Assembly (NCBI GenBank): GCA_030247885.1 | Contig: JAPDRO010000006.1 | Span: 806,001-870,000 of the forward strand | Length of the DNA stretch: 64,000 bases | DNA from: Taxawa tesnikishii (nom. ined.) | Lineage: Eukaryota; Ascomycota; Dothideomycetes; Dothideales | Direction: 5' to 3' | In this document: positions 1-14,007 of the stretch, piece after piece | Layout: each line of letters starts with the position of its first letter | How positions within the stretch are numbered: position 1 is the first letter of the stretch | Translations under genes and position numbers: made by a program | Notes under the pieces: generated by a model | Seen by the model: the letters and a program-made list of their open reading frames with translations, nothing else | Databases searched by the model: none | What the model was told of the DNA's origin: nothing

Positions 1-2138
1 GCAGCGCTATATCGTATCGGATCCCTACACATCTCCTTGGCTGCACATGCTCGACTCGTTCGAGTCTGTATCCGGGCTTCGATTTGCTAAGCGCTTAGTC
101 CGGGCTATAGCAGCTAGGTCTTGTCTTGAGGAAACGCTGAAAGACTTCCCTCCACATCAGAGACTTAGGTATCAGATCGCAAGTCAGCTCACGTACGAAG
201 GTCGCTCCAATGATTCTGGCTACAAGCCATACCGTAATCCAGACACTTTGCGGAAGCTCGCGGTTGGCACGCTTTCATTAGTGTTGCTTGAGTGGTTCAG
301 AAAATGCTTCCTCAAAGAATGGGACGGAAAGGCCCGTGTTCACCGGTGGGGAGTGGCTGGAGCGGCTCTGGAGATGATGGAAACACTCTGGCTCCGTAAC
401 CAGACGTGGCACGACATTCCCGACGAGATCTTCCCGGTACCGATACTCCTCGCACGCCTACCGGTCGAGAAACTGGCAGAGGACTGGCTCGCCTACAAGC
501 GCGATCCAGAAATGGCGCGCAACCGGAATTACAGGCACATGCTCTCCTTCTCTTTCATCCTTCCACCCCATGCTATGACGCAGGTTTTTCGGACCATCAA
601 CCACCTGAAGATGGAAGAGGTTTATGGAGATGCGCAAACCGTCAACCATTTGCGGCATCGCTACCGTCGTGGTCTATCCCAGGCTGATCGAGCCAGCCTC
701 GATCGTCGTCTGAGAATCGCGCAAGAGCACTACCTTGTACTCAAAGTAAACAGGGAGCATGTACTCGAATATGCGCTCAACCAGGTGTGGCACAGGGAGC
801 TGCGCGAGTTGTTCCGGCCACTGAGAGTACGCATGGGACTTGAAGAAGGTGAGATTGGTCACGACCTCGGTGGAGTGCAGATCGAATTCTTCAAATTGGT
901 ATGCAGTGAAGCCTTTGGCTCTGGATATTGTAAGTGAAGCTTCAAGCTCTCTCTCGAGAACATGGACTGACCACCCAGCGTTATTTGCTACCGACCCGCA
1001 TACGCGTGTATCTTGGTTCAGTCCCTTTTCCATGGAGCCTCTACACAAGTATGAACTGTTTGGGCTCCTCTTGGGTATGGCTGTCTACAATGGTATCACA
1101 TTACCAGTCACATTTCCATTGGCTCTGTATCGGAGACTGCTTGGCCTGCCATTCACACGGGATGAGGACTTAGAAGAAGGTTGGCCTGGATTGTATAAGG
1201 GTCTGAAAGTGTTGCGGGAGTATACGGGTTCTGTGGAAGACGATTTTGCCAGAGACTACGCTTTCAGCTTTTCGGCTAACGGTCTTCACGTTGACGTCGA
1301 CATGCAAGATCCTTGGAAAGGATCTTCTCACGCGACCGGGATAGGATATGACCCACTTCACCCTGTACAAGGTGTACTCAAGGTGGCGGCTGTCCATCAG
1401 GACAAGTATCATCCTACTAGACTAGTGGTTGCGAGCAGTTCACGCAAGACGCATGCTGAGGCCTCAAGCACCCCAATCGACACTCTCGATCCCGAATACA
1501 ATTGGGACATGTTCAAGTGGCCTGGATGGATTGTACAACTGGCCGGAAACGAAGAAAATGTTGCACCCGTCACCAACGCCAATGCGGCTCGTTATGTCGA
1601 GGATTACAAGAGATGGGTCATAGATTACTCTGTCCGTCCACAACTCGAGGCATTTGTAGAAGGCTTTCTAACCTTCTTCCCGGACGACACCTTGTCCGTA
1701 AGTGCCGGTAGTCGCTTCCTCGTACACATGCATCTAGCTAACATCGTTTTGAAGATCCTCACTCCAGAAGTTCTCCGGAGATTGGTCGAAGGGCACAACG
1801 AGCTCGACATCAACGAGCTCCAGCGTGCAGTAGCCTATCGTAATGGTTACAGACACGACTCCCAAGTGATTCGCTGGTTTTGGGAAGTCGTCCGCGCATA
1901 CCCCCAAGAGAAGCAGAAACAGCTGCTGGAGTTCGTGACGGCAAGCAGCAGGGTTCCGAGCACCGGGGCTCAGAATCTCACATTCGCTATCGAAAGAGCA
2001 GCTGGCGATACTACCGCGCTTCCGGGAAGCTCGACGTGTTTCGGAACGCTGAGGTTACCGGAGTATGAGAGTAAGGAGATCCTCAAACGGAAGTTGGACA
2101 TTGCTCTGGAGCACTCTATTGGGTTTGGACAGGCATAG
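1..2138 (+). CDS. HECT-type E3 ubiquitin ligase, Hul4/mug30-like, 5' partial
   Basis: This is the C-terminal part (about 695 residues) of a HECT E3 ligase, which takes ubiquitin from an E2 onto its own cysteine and passes it to substrates. The frame is open to base 2, so the gene starts upstream of the window. Two exons join across an intron at 930-978 (GTAAGT donor, CTGAC branch, CAG acceptor), which keeps the frame. The HECT N-lobe starts near the REHVLEYAL segment and includes DLGGVQIEFF. The C-lobe has the LPGSSTCFGTLRLPEY block, whose cysteine codon at 2037-2039 is the expected thioester residue. The protein ends in GFGQA, close to the usual end of the family. The N-terminal part resembles Hul4/mug30 proteins rather than Rsp5 (no WW or C2 seen). 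The fold assignment is firm; the subfamily is inferred. Confidence 0.92.
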
Positions 2139-2345
2139 ACGACGTGCATAGGGCTGCCAGGACCGTATTGGATGCTGGGGATTTTGCATCCATGATACCC
2201 TTATGGAGTACGTACCTGCGTCGCGAGTACGTTCTGGGGCTAGCGTAATGTTCAGTATGTACAATAACGAGCCTGGGTATAGTGTGCACATGCAGACATC
2301 CTTTGATCCGTGGAAAGGCCTGATAAGACCACTACGCAGGTACCG

Positions 2346-3957
2346 CTAGTATTCGTCTCGGAACACCATCATCCTCTCCTTCCCCTCGTCGTCCACCCAA
2401 GCTCTGAACATGCCTCCGCAGTTGAAGTCCGCCACCACCTTTCCCTGTCCGAGCTGGTACTCGATACCGATGATGCCTCCTTCGCCCTCACCGGTTTTGT
2501 GCCAGCGGTCTTCTGCGGACTGCTGCAGCATGCCGTCCGGACCTGCCATGCGCGTGACGGCCAGTTGAAGGGACATTGGCGGGAAAGAGAAGCGGGCCAT
2601 AGCCGCAGCCGTGCGGACGGCCGCGAGCTTCAGAAAAGTATCTCCATTCCCGGTTCCGGACATAGCGACACCATGGCGATAGCTGAAGGCGTCAACAGGT
2701 CCGTCGCTGCCTGCATCGGCCTGTGGCAAAGGAAGGTACGAGGAGAGCAGGGGCACACAGTCTACCACGGACCGGCCAAACGTGCTGCTGAGCAGTTGAG
2801 CCAGGGGCGAAGGAGTTTTTGGTGGGGGACGCTGAAACGGATTCTCTTCGATCCATTGCTCGGCGAAGAATCCCGCTCCGATGGTGGGCGTGTCTCCGAT
2901 ACGGCCCGGCAGCTTGTTGGTCAAACCTCCGGTTGAAGTGGCAACACAGAGCATTCCTGTACTGTCGAGCACGACGCATCCGACGGTGCCTTGTGGCAAG
3001 TATTCTTTGCCGTCCCACGACGGATCATGGAATCCAGGGCAGACGGCATCGACCCCAAGCTCGGGGTCAGCCTGCCTACGGTCATGCTTGTACGTTTCTT
3101 TATCGGTACCTGGAAATAGTCAGTATACTATCAAAAAACTCCGGCGTTGAAAGCAAGACAAGTATGGTGCCAGTGTTCGGCAGACCATCCGGCGGATGGA
3201 TGTCCCACTAACGGGGCGGACCGTATAGAGTCGGTTGGTCAAACTAACGATCCTCTTGATGGTCCACACCCTGCTCTGCCGTGGAATTCAGGCAACCCGG
3301 AGTTGCCGAGCCAGGGGTCTGTTGAGAACACTGGCGTCTCATACTACTTCATCTTACGCCACTTACTCTTCCCCAGTCCTTTGCGGTGCTCGTCCCATCT
3401 CCGCTTGGTCCAGAAGTAGCTCGGCTTGACCATCTCAAGGTCCCATTCTTCTGCGAGTTTCTCGACGGACCCGCCCCCAAGCTGAACATGACCTTGGGCT
3501 CCTCCCCATCTGCTTCTTCACCGCGGACGAGCATCTCACGCGCTACCTTAATCGGATTCTTGACCCTCGTAACCTTCATTACACCTACACCGCGTTTGCT
3601 GTACCCTTTTGATACCATGATGCTTGCCTCGAGCTCGTTAGTTCCTGCCTTGGTGAAGACGGCGCCATGACCCGCGTTGAACAGAGCATTGTCTTCCAAG
3701 AGGGAGACGGCGTGGCTTGCAATGTCTAGTGCGGTGGCGCCTGGCTTAGAGAGAAGACGGGAGGAGGAGTGCAGTGTTGACAAGAGCGCTTCACGGTATG
3801 CCTTGTATGAAGCGGCGGAGAGATTTGTACGATTGATGTTGCCAGCGCCACCATGAATGATAATTCTGGGCTTAATCGGCCCGGAAGCGTAGTCTTTCTC
3901 GGCCATTGCGACGTTCGATGGCGGTTGGTAGTTATGGATAAGCTTGGCGGATGCCAA
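2346..3957 (-). CDS. Isoaspartyl peptidase / L-asparaginase (Ntn hydrolase, threonine aspartase type)
   Basis: The precursor is expected to cleave itself to expose an N-terminal threonine that hydrolyses asparagine or isoaspartyl peptides. The N-terminal exon has the family start [14 protein letters not shown] and the [15 protein letters not shown] block. The second exon carries the cleavage site GTVGCVVLD, where the Thr is the nucleophile, then [17 protein letters not shown], the substrate-pocket segment. Exon 1 is 3367-3957 and exon 2 is 2346-3109; the 257-bp intron has a GTAAGT donor. The start is Met at 3957 or the in-frame Met at 3906. A one-base shift near 3490 separates the N-terminal frame from the continuing [16 protein letters not shown] frame. 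Both sides match the family, so I read this as a sequence error. It converges with the HECT ligase gene. Confidence 0.9.
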
Positions 3958-4891
3958 GGAAGAGTACTGTACAGTCGCATGGTACGTCTGCTATTTATGG
4001 CCATCGGTTGTACCCGGCCATAAGTTGTGTTGCGCATCTATCTCGTCCCTCTCTCTTCTCCGAAAGTTGTCCGCCCGTTGTCGTATGAGGCCAAAACCCC
4101 CATCGGTTATGCTCCTGGTTCAAGGACGGCTAGATGCACGCACAAGACAACCCAGATGACACAGCTCGCCGCATGAATTCCATCTATAACCGTTGCCATC
4201 GTCTGCATCACGGAGACGTACGTGTACCAGAGGTCCGGTCTCACGACATGAACCGATCCTGTATTGCTGCCTCCAAGCGAGCGAAGATCATGGGCAATTC
4301 ACCAGTTCCTTATGCTCATCATGATGGAAACGCTACGTGATATTGCGCTGATAAAGGTATGAACGAGAGGTACAGCTGCTTTTTCTATCTCACCACAACT
4401 TGCATCATCGATAACTGAAGGAACACTCATGCTTGACCTGTGCCAAGCAGAAACCTGTCGGCTGACCCTATCATGCTAGATCGGTCCTTTCCTATCTTGA
4501 CCGTATCTCACCTGGAGGAGTGTATAGGAGAGGTGACGGCGATATTACGGCCTTTGCATTTCCTAGCCAATGACAAACATGGGCGAGTCATCTCCGTCGG
4601 ATCCTCAACATTTCCGTCGCGCCCGAGCCTCGGACGAACCTCGCAATGGGAGATACCCTCTAAAACGTCCCAATTCCCTAACAGAACCTGGGAAGAACGT
4701 CTTGAGTATGCTTGTGGCTGACCGAGAAAACTCGCATATGCGAGCAAAATGCGGATGTTGTCTCTTGGCAGCCTGTACGGCGCAGGGTCTCACGGCGGTT
4801 GGATGCCGATTGCAGTATATACAGGTCGTCGTGCCCCCAGCTGCGATGCGTACTTGGCTGATCAATACAATACATTTCCAACAACAGCACC
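3958..4891. other. Divergent intergenic region, asparaginase / MFS transporter
   Basis: About 930 bp between two genes read outward, so it should hold both promoters. I see no convincing coding sequence, RNA gene or repeat. A CA-rich leader lies just before the transporter start. Confidence 0.5.
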
Positions 4892-6714
4892 ATGTCCGCT
4901 ATGGAACAAATTGTCGGGCCTTCTGCCTCTGGGGCAGCAGTACCCAGCCACAACGATGCCTCATCATCCTCTTGTTCCTTTGGCGAGAAGGAAAAAGAGG
5001 AAGAAGAAGTCCTCGAGCCTCAGCGTACCACCACGCGCGTAATCGTCAATGATCCAGAAGATGTCGTCAACCTTCCATATCGGACCCTCAGCAACAATGC
5101 AAACATGGAAGAGTATACTACTGAGACCATCAGTGGCCAAATCCTTAAGACTGTCAAGTCCAATGTCACCGGAAAGGAGGAAAAGTACGAAGTGGTGACC
5201 TTCACCATTGACGATAAAGAGAACCCCAAGAACTGGAGCAAGGCCTTTAAGTGGTGGTGCACAGCCTGTGTCGCTGGTACTTGTTTCGCCGTGGCATTCG
5301 ATTCTGCGGTTATCACGGCAGACATCGGGGGTGTTGCTAGGGAATTCCACTGCAGTGAAGAGGCCGCATTACTCAGTATCACTCTGTTCGTCTGTGGTTT
5401 TGGTGTAGGGTAAGTCCCGTTTTATGTATGCCTTTCCTCAAGCTTGACTGACGTTCTTTGCAGCCCCATGCTCTTCGCACCCCTCAGTGAGACTCTCGGG
5501 AGAAGACCAATCTACGCGAGTACACTACTTCTGGCCGTTGTATTCATCATCCCCGGGGCCGTTGCAAAGAATCTTGGAACTCTGCTCGTTACAAGATTGA
5601 TCGACGGCATCGCATTCAGTGCGCCGATGGTTCTCGTCGGTGGAACTCTTGCCGATCTCTGGCGTACTGAAGAAAGAGGTGTACCCATGGCTGCTTTTAG
5701 CGCTGCTCCTTTCATCGGTCCAGCAATCGGTCCTTTGGTCGGTGGTTTTACCGCTGACCACCTGGGTTGGCGCTGGCTGTACTGGCTACAGCTTATTCTC
5801 TCTGGCTTCATGTACATCCTCATCACCTTCACTGTCCCGGAAACGTACGCTCCAAAGATCCTTGCCCGACGCGCGAAGAAGATGAGGAAGGAATCCGGCG
5901 ATGACAAGTATGTCAGCGAAACGGATTTGGAGACTCGTCCGCTCAGCGAGCGTGCGAAGATCTTCCTTTGCGACCATTCCAGCTGCTCTTCCTTGAGCCC
6001 ATTGTCTTGCTGATCTCTCTGTACATGAGCGTGCTCTACGGCTTGTTGTACATGTTCTTCGTCGCTTTCCCAATCGTCTACCAAGAAGGCAAGGGGTGGT
6101 CCGCTTCTGACACCGGCCTCATGTTCATTCCAATCGCTGTCGGAGTCATCGCAAGCGCCTGTTGTGCTCCTCTTGTCAACAAGGACTACATGCGCAGAGC
6201 CGCCAGATACAACGGCAAGCCTCCAGCAGAGGTCCGCTTGATACCTATGATGATTTCATGCTGGTTCATCCCAATCGGCCTGTTCATCTTTGCCTGGACT
6301 TCTTATCCTGATGTCCACTGGGCCGGCCCCATGATGGGAGGTTTTCCTGTCGGCTTTGGGTTCATCTTCCTCTACAACAGCGCCAACAACTACCTCGTCG
6401 ACTCGTACCAGCACTTGGCGGCATCGGCGCTGGCCGCGAAGACTTTCATTCGGTCATTCTGGGGTGCGGCAGTCGTTCTGTTCACAACACAGATGTACCA
6501 CAGGCTAGGTTACGAATGGGTACGTACTCACATTGTCATTGTTTCGCAGCACCCGACTAACATTTTCCAGGCTGGTACCTTGCTTGCTTTTATCGGTCTC
6601 GCTTGCTGTGCCATCCCCTTCGTCTTCTACTTCTTCGGCGCCACCATCCGCAAACGGTCTCGCTACGCCTACGCCGGGGACGAAGAGAACAGTGTTGGAA
6701 AGACCACACAATAA
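4892..6714 (+). CDS. MFS drug:H+ antiporter, DHA1 family (polyamine/multidrug type)
   Basis: A 12-span major facilitator protein, likely at the plasma membrane, exporting drugs, polyamines or similar compounds by proton exchange. The hydrophilic N-terminus (about 110 residues, acidic) is followed by [10 protein letters not shown], typical of fungal DHA1 proteins. Motif A-like [13 protein letters not shown] follows TM2, and motif C-like [16 protein letters not shown] lies in TM5. Introns are at 5410-5463 and 6520-6570; both are canonical and keep the frame. A one-base deletion near 5967 (in ttccttt) breaks the central loop: the frame before it ends in LSERAKIF and the frame after it opens with [15 protein letters not shown], which is continuous in relatives. 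I treat the gene as intact in the organism. The substrate cannot be told from sequence. Confidence 0.9.
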
Positions 6715-7508
6715 GCACGAGTCGCAATGGTCGAATGAGAGTGCTCAGCTCCATGAAGGATGTGTCTTCGCCCCGTGCATGGCGGCACGTGGTTGCTTCC
6801 AAAGACGTTCAACATTCTGCAAAGAAGTGGTGCTGAGGACACATGGAAAGGATTGTCTGGCGTCCTGGAAAAGGAGTATGCGCATGCCAACAGCATCACT
6901 AGTTTGCGTATTGTTTGTTTGGACGTTGATATGGTTTGAGTGCCGTGGCTTGGTTGCGATCTTACGATATACCCGATTTTTGTTCTAGTCGAATAATGTA
7001 CAAAAAATTCCAAACCACATCATTCATTCCATCGCAGGCAGTTGTTGCCCACTCTGCGGAGCATAGCACTGAAACGAACATGTTCATTGGAGAAAGTCAA
7101 TAGCTATATAGATATTCGACAATGACTCACATGACCCCTTCCGACCTATTTCACAAATCCCAAGGTTCTTTGAACTACAACTGCCACTATCCAGGGTCTA
7201 ACACATTCTCCCGTAGATTGTTCATAAAGAAGTTGTTGTATTACTTGCGGGCAAGTTGTAAGTTGTTGGTGGAAGCCTTACCTAAGCAGGGGCTCCGCGC
7301 TAACGGAACGTGCCGGCCATTGTTATAGCTCTCGCAACAATCGCGTTCATTAACCATCTCACCACAACATCAGATACTCTACACCGACCCTTTTCTCTTC
7401 TCAACCTCCTTCTCCAGTACTTAATTGTCGTGTCCCATACTAGCTGCTCGAGAACAACTCCCACGACCTTACAAGCACACATCTTACGCCCGTCAGGGCT
7501 GCGTCATT
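6715..7508. other. Intergenic region, MFS 3' flank and SPT5 promoter
   Basis: About 790 bp. Pyrimidine-rich sequence at 7370-7430 precedes the SPT5 start. No coding or RNA feature is supported. Confidence 0.45.
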
Positions 7509-10500
7509 ATGTCGAACAACTTTGATCAAGACTTTGGCTCCGAGGACGAGGAAGACTTCAACCCTCAGCCGGAGGTCGGCTCCGATGATGAGGAAGAGGC
7601 AAAACAGGAACTATCTCCCAAAAGAGACGATGAGGATGTCGACGGTGTGAAAGAGGAACCAGCTGCAAAAGATGAGGACGATGAGCAGGCGGAAGAAGAT
7701 GAGGACGAGGGTGCGGCCGGAAGGGATGATGAGGATGACGAGGATGATGAGGACGAAGATGACGAAGAAGACGAAGATGAAGAAGAAGCCGTGGTATGTA
7801 GAATATTGGGCTCGGGGTGGATGGTGACGGAAGAACTCACAGAGTGCTGACGCGTGTACAGGGTCACCCACGGAAACGAAGGCGAAGGGATCGTCGCAAT
7901 CAATTCCTGGATGTCGAGGCCGAAGTCGACGAAGATGAAGAAGAAGAGGCCGAGGACGATGAGGACGTGCCGGATGAGGTCCATCCAGACGATTTGCTTG
8001 AACTTCCTGCAGGCGCAGAGCGTGATGACCGGAAGCACAGGGAACTGGACCGACAACGCGATCTGGCTGCCAGCATGGACGCTGAGAAACAAGCCGCCGC
8101 GCTGAGAGAACGTTATGGCAGAAGTAGAGCAGCTGCATCCGACTCTGCGATCGTACCGCAGCGACTGCTTCTCCCAAGTGTCGACGACCCTCACATTTTC
8201 CGCGTTAAATGTAAACCTGGAAAAGAGAGGGAGGTGATCTATGCCATAATGAAGAGAGTCGAGGATCGCTTGGGCACAAGGGAGCCGTTGGCGCTGATTT
8301 CCGCATTTGAAAGGGGGTGTCATGGCTGGTAACATCTACTGTGAAGCGAAGATGTTGTCAGATGTCACAATCGCGCTCGAAGGCCTACAGAACGTCTACA
8401 TGGGTACCAAGCCGATGATGATTGGAATCAACGAGATGCCGGATCTACTGCGGACCCAGAAGACCAAGCAGCTTGACCCGGGAATGTACGTTCGTATCAA
8501 GCGAGGAAAATACGCTGGAGATCTTGCGTTGGTTCACGAGGTTGAGATGAACGCGACTACGGTCGTTGTTCGGCTTATTCCTCGCCTCGACTATGGCATG
8601 AACGAAGATGCAGGCGCACCAGGGGCGCGGATCCCTTAAAACGGAAGAGACCCGGATTCGGAGCTACTACTGGGCCCCGTCCGCCGCAACGCAAGTTCAA
8701 CGAAGCTGAGGCTAAGAAAAGGCATGGCAGGTTCCTGAGCAAGGGTACCACAGGCGGCTTGTCAACTAACAACTGGGTCTACATGAACGACACTTACGTT
8801 GATGGCTTCCTGGAAAAGGAATTCAAGGTCAATCATCTGCAGACGGAGGACGTCAACCCAAAGCTGGAGGAGGTTACCCAGTTTGCGTCCAGTACCGACG
8901 ATGGTACAGAGAACCTCGATCTGAGCGCTCTCGCAGAGACCATTAAAAGCAATACTTCCGGTGCTTTCCTACCTGGTGACAATGTGGAGATTTACCAAGG
9001 CGAACAAAGAGGCGTCACTGGCAAAGCTGTCGCAGTCCACTCTGACATCGTCAAGATCGCGGTTAGGGATGGACCTTTGAGGGGACAAACTATCGATGCA
9101 CCCATCAAGGGGCTGCGGAAGCTGTTCAGGGATGGTGACCATGTCAAGATCATCGGAGGCAAATACCTTGACGAAGTCGGAATGGTTGTCAAGATCGTGG
9201 AAGATCGTGTCACCATTCTCACCGATGCGACGCAGCAGGAGATTACGGTATTCAGCAAAGACCTGCGCGAAGCATCCGATTCCGGAGGTGTGGTTGGTGC
9301 GTCGAAGTACGACTTGCATGACCTTGTTCAGCTTGAGTAAGTACATCACAACTGCTGACTGATGTCGTGTCGTTTGCTCATGCATTTATAGTGCCGCAAC
9401 TGTTGGCTGCGTGATCAAGGTTGACCGCGATTCGCTGCGCGTCCTTGATCAGACCGGCTCTGTCCGCGTGATGCTTCCCTCAAACATCTCTAACAAGCTT
9501 GAGCGGCGCAAGAACGCGGTTGCGACCGACCGTGAAGGTGCCGAAATCCGGATTGACGACACTATCAAAGAATACGGTGGCGAGGGCAAGACAGGCCGTG
9601 TGCTCCACCTGAAGGGTAACTATGTCTTCGCTCACAACCGGGAGGCAGTGGAGAATGCGGGCGTGTTCGTTGCCAGGACAAATGGTGTCACCACTGTGGT
9701 TGCTAAGGGCGGACGCGCGGTACAATCCGACCTCACGAGAATGAACCCAGCCATGCAGCGCAATGGCGGAAAGCCCATGCCTCAGGCAATGCCCCTCCGC
9801 GTTCGATGGGCAAGGACCGACTCATCGGAAAGACCGTTGCTCCCAGAACAGGCCCATACAAAGGTTATCTGGGTATTGTCAAGGACACTACCGACACCCA
9901 TGCGCGTATCGAGATGTACACGAAGAAGAATATCGTCACGGTGCCAAAAGCGAATCTCAGCATTCGGGATCCAAACACTGGTGAAGTCATCCAGTCGGAT
10001 GCCCTCAGACCCGGCCGACCAGGGGCGCGCCCGGTGCGGGTGGGAGAACCCAGTACGGAGGTGCGACGCCTGGCGGCAGAGCTGGAGCCACCCCCAGAGG
10101 TGCAGATGGCGGAAGGACACCCGCCTGGAAGCAAGCAGGTGGCCGTACACCAGCTTGGCAACAGGGCGGCAAAACTCCATATGGCAGTGGTGCTGCTGCA
10201 GGTGGCAAGACCCCTGCTTGGGCGGCTGGTGGAGCGGGTAGTGGAACCGCATATGGCGGAACAACGTACGGTGGTGCTACAGCATACGGAGGCAGCACCG
10301 CATACGGTGGAGTAAGTCACGCAACCTCTTTTAGTGAATGACCGCACGCTAACGCTTACTTGCAGTCCACATGGAATCCCAACTCACGAACCCCTACCAC
10401 AATCCCATGGACGCTGGCAACAAGACACCAGCCTGGAACGCCAATGCTGGTGGTAAAACGCCCGCATACGGTGGCTCGCTGGATGCGCCTACGCCCGGTG

Positions 10501-10664
10501 TGTATAGTGCACCTACCCCAGGTGCCTTCGACAATCCTACGCCAGGTGCGCGGTATGGCGGGGCACCCACACCCGGCGTATACAGCGCACCTACCCCGGG
10601 TGAGACACCCGGCGGATGGACCGCCGAGACTCCTGCAGCTGATGATGGTCCAACGTACGACTGA
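7509..10664 (+). CDS. SPT5: Transcription elongation factor Spt5 (DSIF large subunit)
   Basis: Spt5 binds RNA polymerase II with Spt4 and promotes processive elongation in the nucleus. Domains in order: a very acidic N-terminus (Asp/Glu runs, about residues 1-150), the NGN domain ([14 protein letters not shown] to YCEA), several KOW motifs (such as [63 protein letters not shown]), and a C-terminal repeat region rich in GGKTPAW and [13 protein letters not shown] units, the target of elongation kinases. Four exons: 7509-7793, 7862-9336, 9392-10311, 10366-10664. Five one-base shifts, near 8315, 8625, 9790, 10030 and 10388, lie at G or C runs; the protein is continuous across each. Length is about 990 residues, normal for fungal Spt5. 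Such an essential gene is very unlikely to be a pseudogene. Confidence 0.95.
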
Positions 10665-11225
10665 GGGAGCATAGAGACTAGTGATGGGGTCTGTTGTAGG
10701 ATATCAAAGGGAAGGCTTTTGGCAATGAGGGTTGGCCGGGAGCATTGGAGCGCACTGCATCTTCGAAGGCCTCTGAAAATTGTGGGAGGCGTTACAGGTA
10801 GCGAGTCTTGCGAGCACTGCCTAACCAACAAAGCGTCCCGTGATATGCACATTTGCCGCGTAGTGGTGTTCAGCTGCTGGTGTAATCGTTCCTTCGCGGC
10901 CACTGCAATTGGGTTTGCAGATCGACCAATCGGCTTATATGAACGTCCGTCCCCGAATCGCGTGTACCTTCCCAAAAAGAACTCAAGTCCCTGAACTATC
11001 TCCGCCCTACTCACCCCGCCATGCACGCTTGCATCCATCTTATCACTTGGAGCTGTGAGCTAAGAGCTGGTCCAGAAAATGTAGTCTGTCGCTATCACAT
11101 AACCTCCATTCACCTCTCAACCTCCTGTTCATGCTTGTCTTTGTTCCGTTGAGAGCAAGATCAACTCCCCTCTCAGATCACTCTTCCCGAAATACATCAG
11201 GTCTTTGTCAAGAACATCTCGCATC
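10665..11225. other. Intergenic region, SPT5 3' flank and ALDH promoter
   Basis: About 560 bp. A CT-rich stretch (11100-11220) lies before the ALDH start. Nothing else is recognised. Confidence 0.4.
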
Positions 11226-12886
<1,661 letters not shown>

Positions 12887-14007
12887 ATTGCGATATGGTG
12901 ACTCGTCAAAAAGTCTCGGAATCCGCCGAATCTGAGTCCTACCCTCAGATGCACCACTACACGAGTATATGCTTTGTACTAACAACACCAGCAAATCACT
13001 AGCAAATCGAGCATGGAATAGTTCAAAGATTGAAGATTTGCATAGCAATTCAGGAAAAGTGGTTTTCTTCAGTATCTGGTATACCAGCCATCATTTCAAA
13101 GGCAAGGCTAGATCCTAACCACCAGTGACTATTAGAGGTTACGTTCACTTGAGCCCCGAGGCCGAGGCCGATGTACCGATATGGTATGTTTTTCACCTTC
13201 GAGAGTCGGTAGATATGTTCGCTGGAGCCTGCTCCTCGTGGACTCTCGTAGACGGAAGTGTGTGACTGAGGCAGAGATGGTACGTTCAAACAGCGGTGGA
13301 TGGCTGCGCCCCCTCCCCCAGCTTCGCACGTACGTTGTGGCGGGCTACGCGTTGCTCGTATCAGGCCAGCCACGCTTATCCTGAGCCGTTGATGCGCGAG
13401 TGTCAGCGGTAGATACGCTCAGGGAGGGCTTCGCGTCGCAGCAGAATCAAACACGCTCCGTCTTGCGTGACAACAATAACTGAGACGATGTGCTTGGGGA
13501 CGGCGAATGTATTGATTGAAAGTGTTGTGGGAAAGGCGTGTTGGGAGCAGCAGGAGTTGAAGCTTCAAGTAAGCGCGTGTCAGTGTGGTTTCTAATTCGG
13601 GCCGCATGACTAGCGAGTAGCGAGTAGCGAATAGCGACTAGCACGCCTCATGCGCGGCCAGGGCGCTGCGCCACGCCGCGTCGAGCTCTTCTAGCGCTGG
13701 GGAAAACGGTTGTGTGCTTGTGCTTGGGCTTGGGCTTGGGCTTGCAAGTCAAGGGTTTGGCAGGGGCTTCGACAACCCTGCCCGGACCGGCTGTGTGGTG
13801 CGGTGCTGTGCTGCCTGTCGTTTCAGCTGATATCTAAGAACGAGCCATCCCAATCTCATTCCTCTTTTTCTCCGCACCGACTCTATCTGAATTACAATTA
13901 CCAACTCGACATCAAAACTACAACAGTATACAATCGTCATCCGCCAACACCAGTCCAGGAGACACGAGGAACAGCAGTAAACAAAGCTTCGAAAAGCAGC
14001 CGTCAGC
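12887..14007. other. Intergenic region with short tandem repeats, upstream of syntaxin
   Basis: About 1.1 kb. It holds a 7-bp imperfect tandem (tagcgag type, about 13612-13644) and a short ttgggc tandem (about 13722-13746). A CT-rich leader runs up to the syntaxin start. No gene is supported. Confidence 0.45.
13612..13644. repeat. Imperfect 7-bp microsatellite (tagcgag)n
   Basis: Four to five copies of tagcgag/tagcgaa/tagcgac in a row, seen directly in the sequence. Non-coding. Confidence 0.75.

Noticed and set aside
7565-8335. Serine-rich minus-strand open frame
   Set aside because: Its poly-Ser run is the mirror of the Asp/Glu codons in the SPT5 N-terminus.
7509-10664. SPT5 as a pseudogene because of its five frame breaks
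   Set aside because: All five lie in short base runs and the protein is otherwise conserved over its full length; the gene is essential in fungi.
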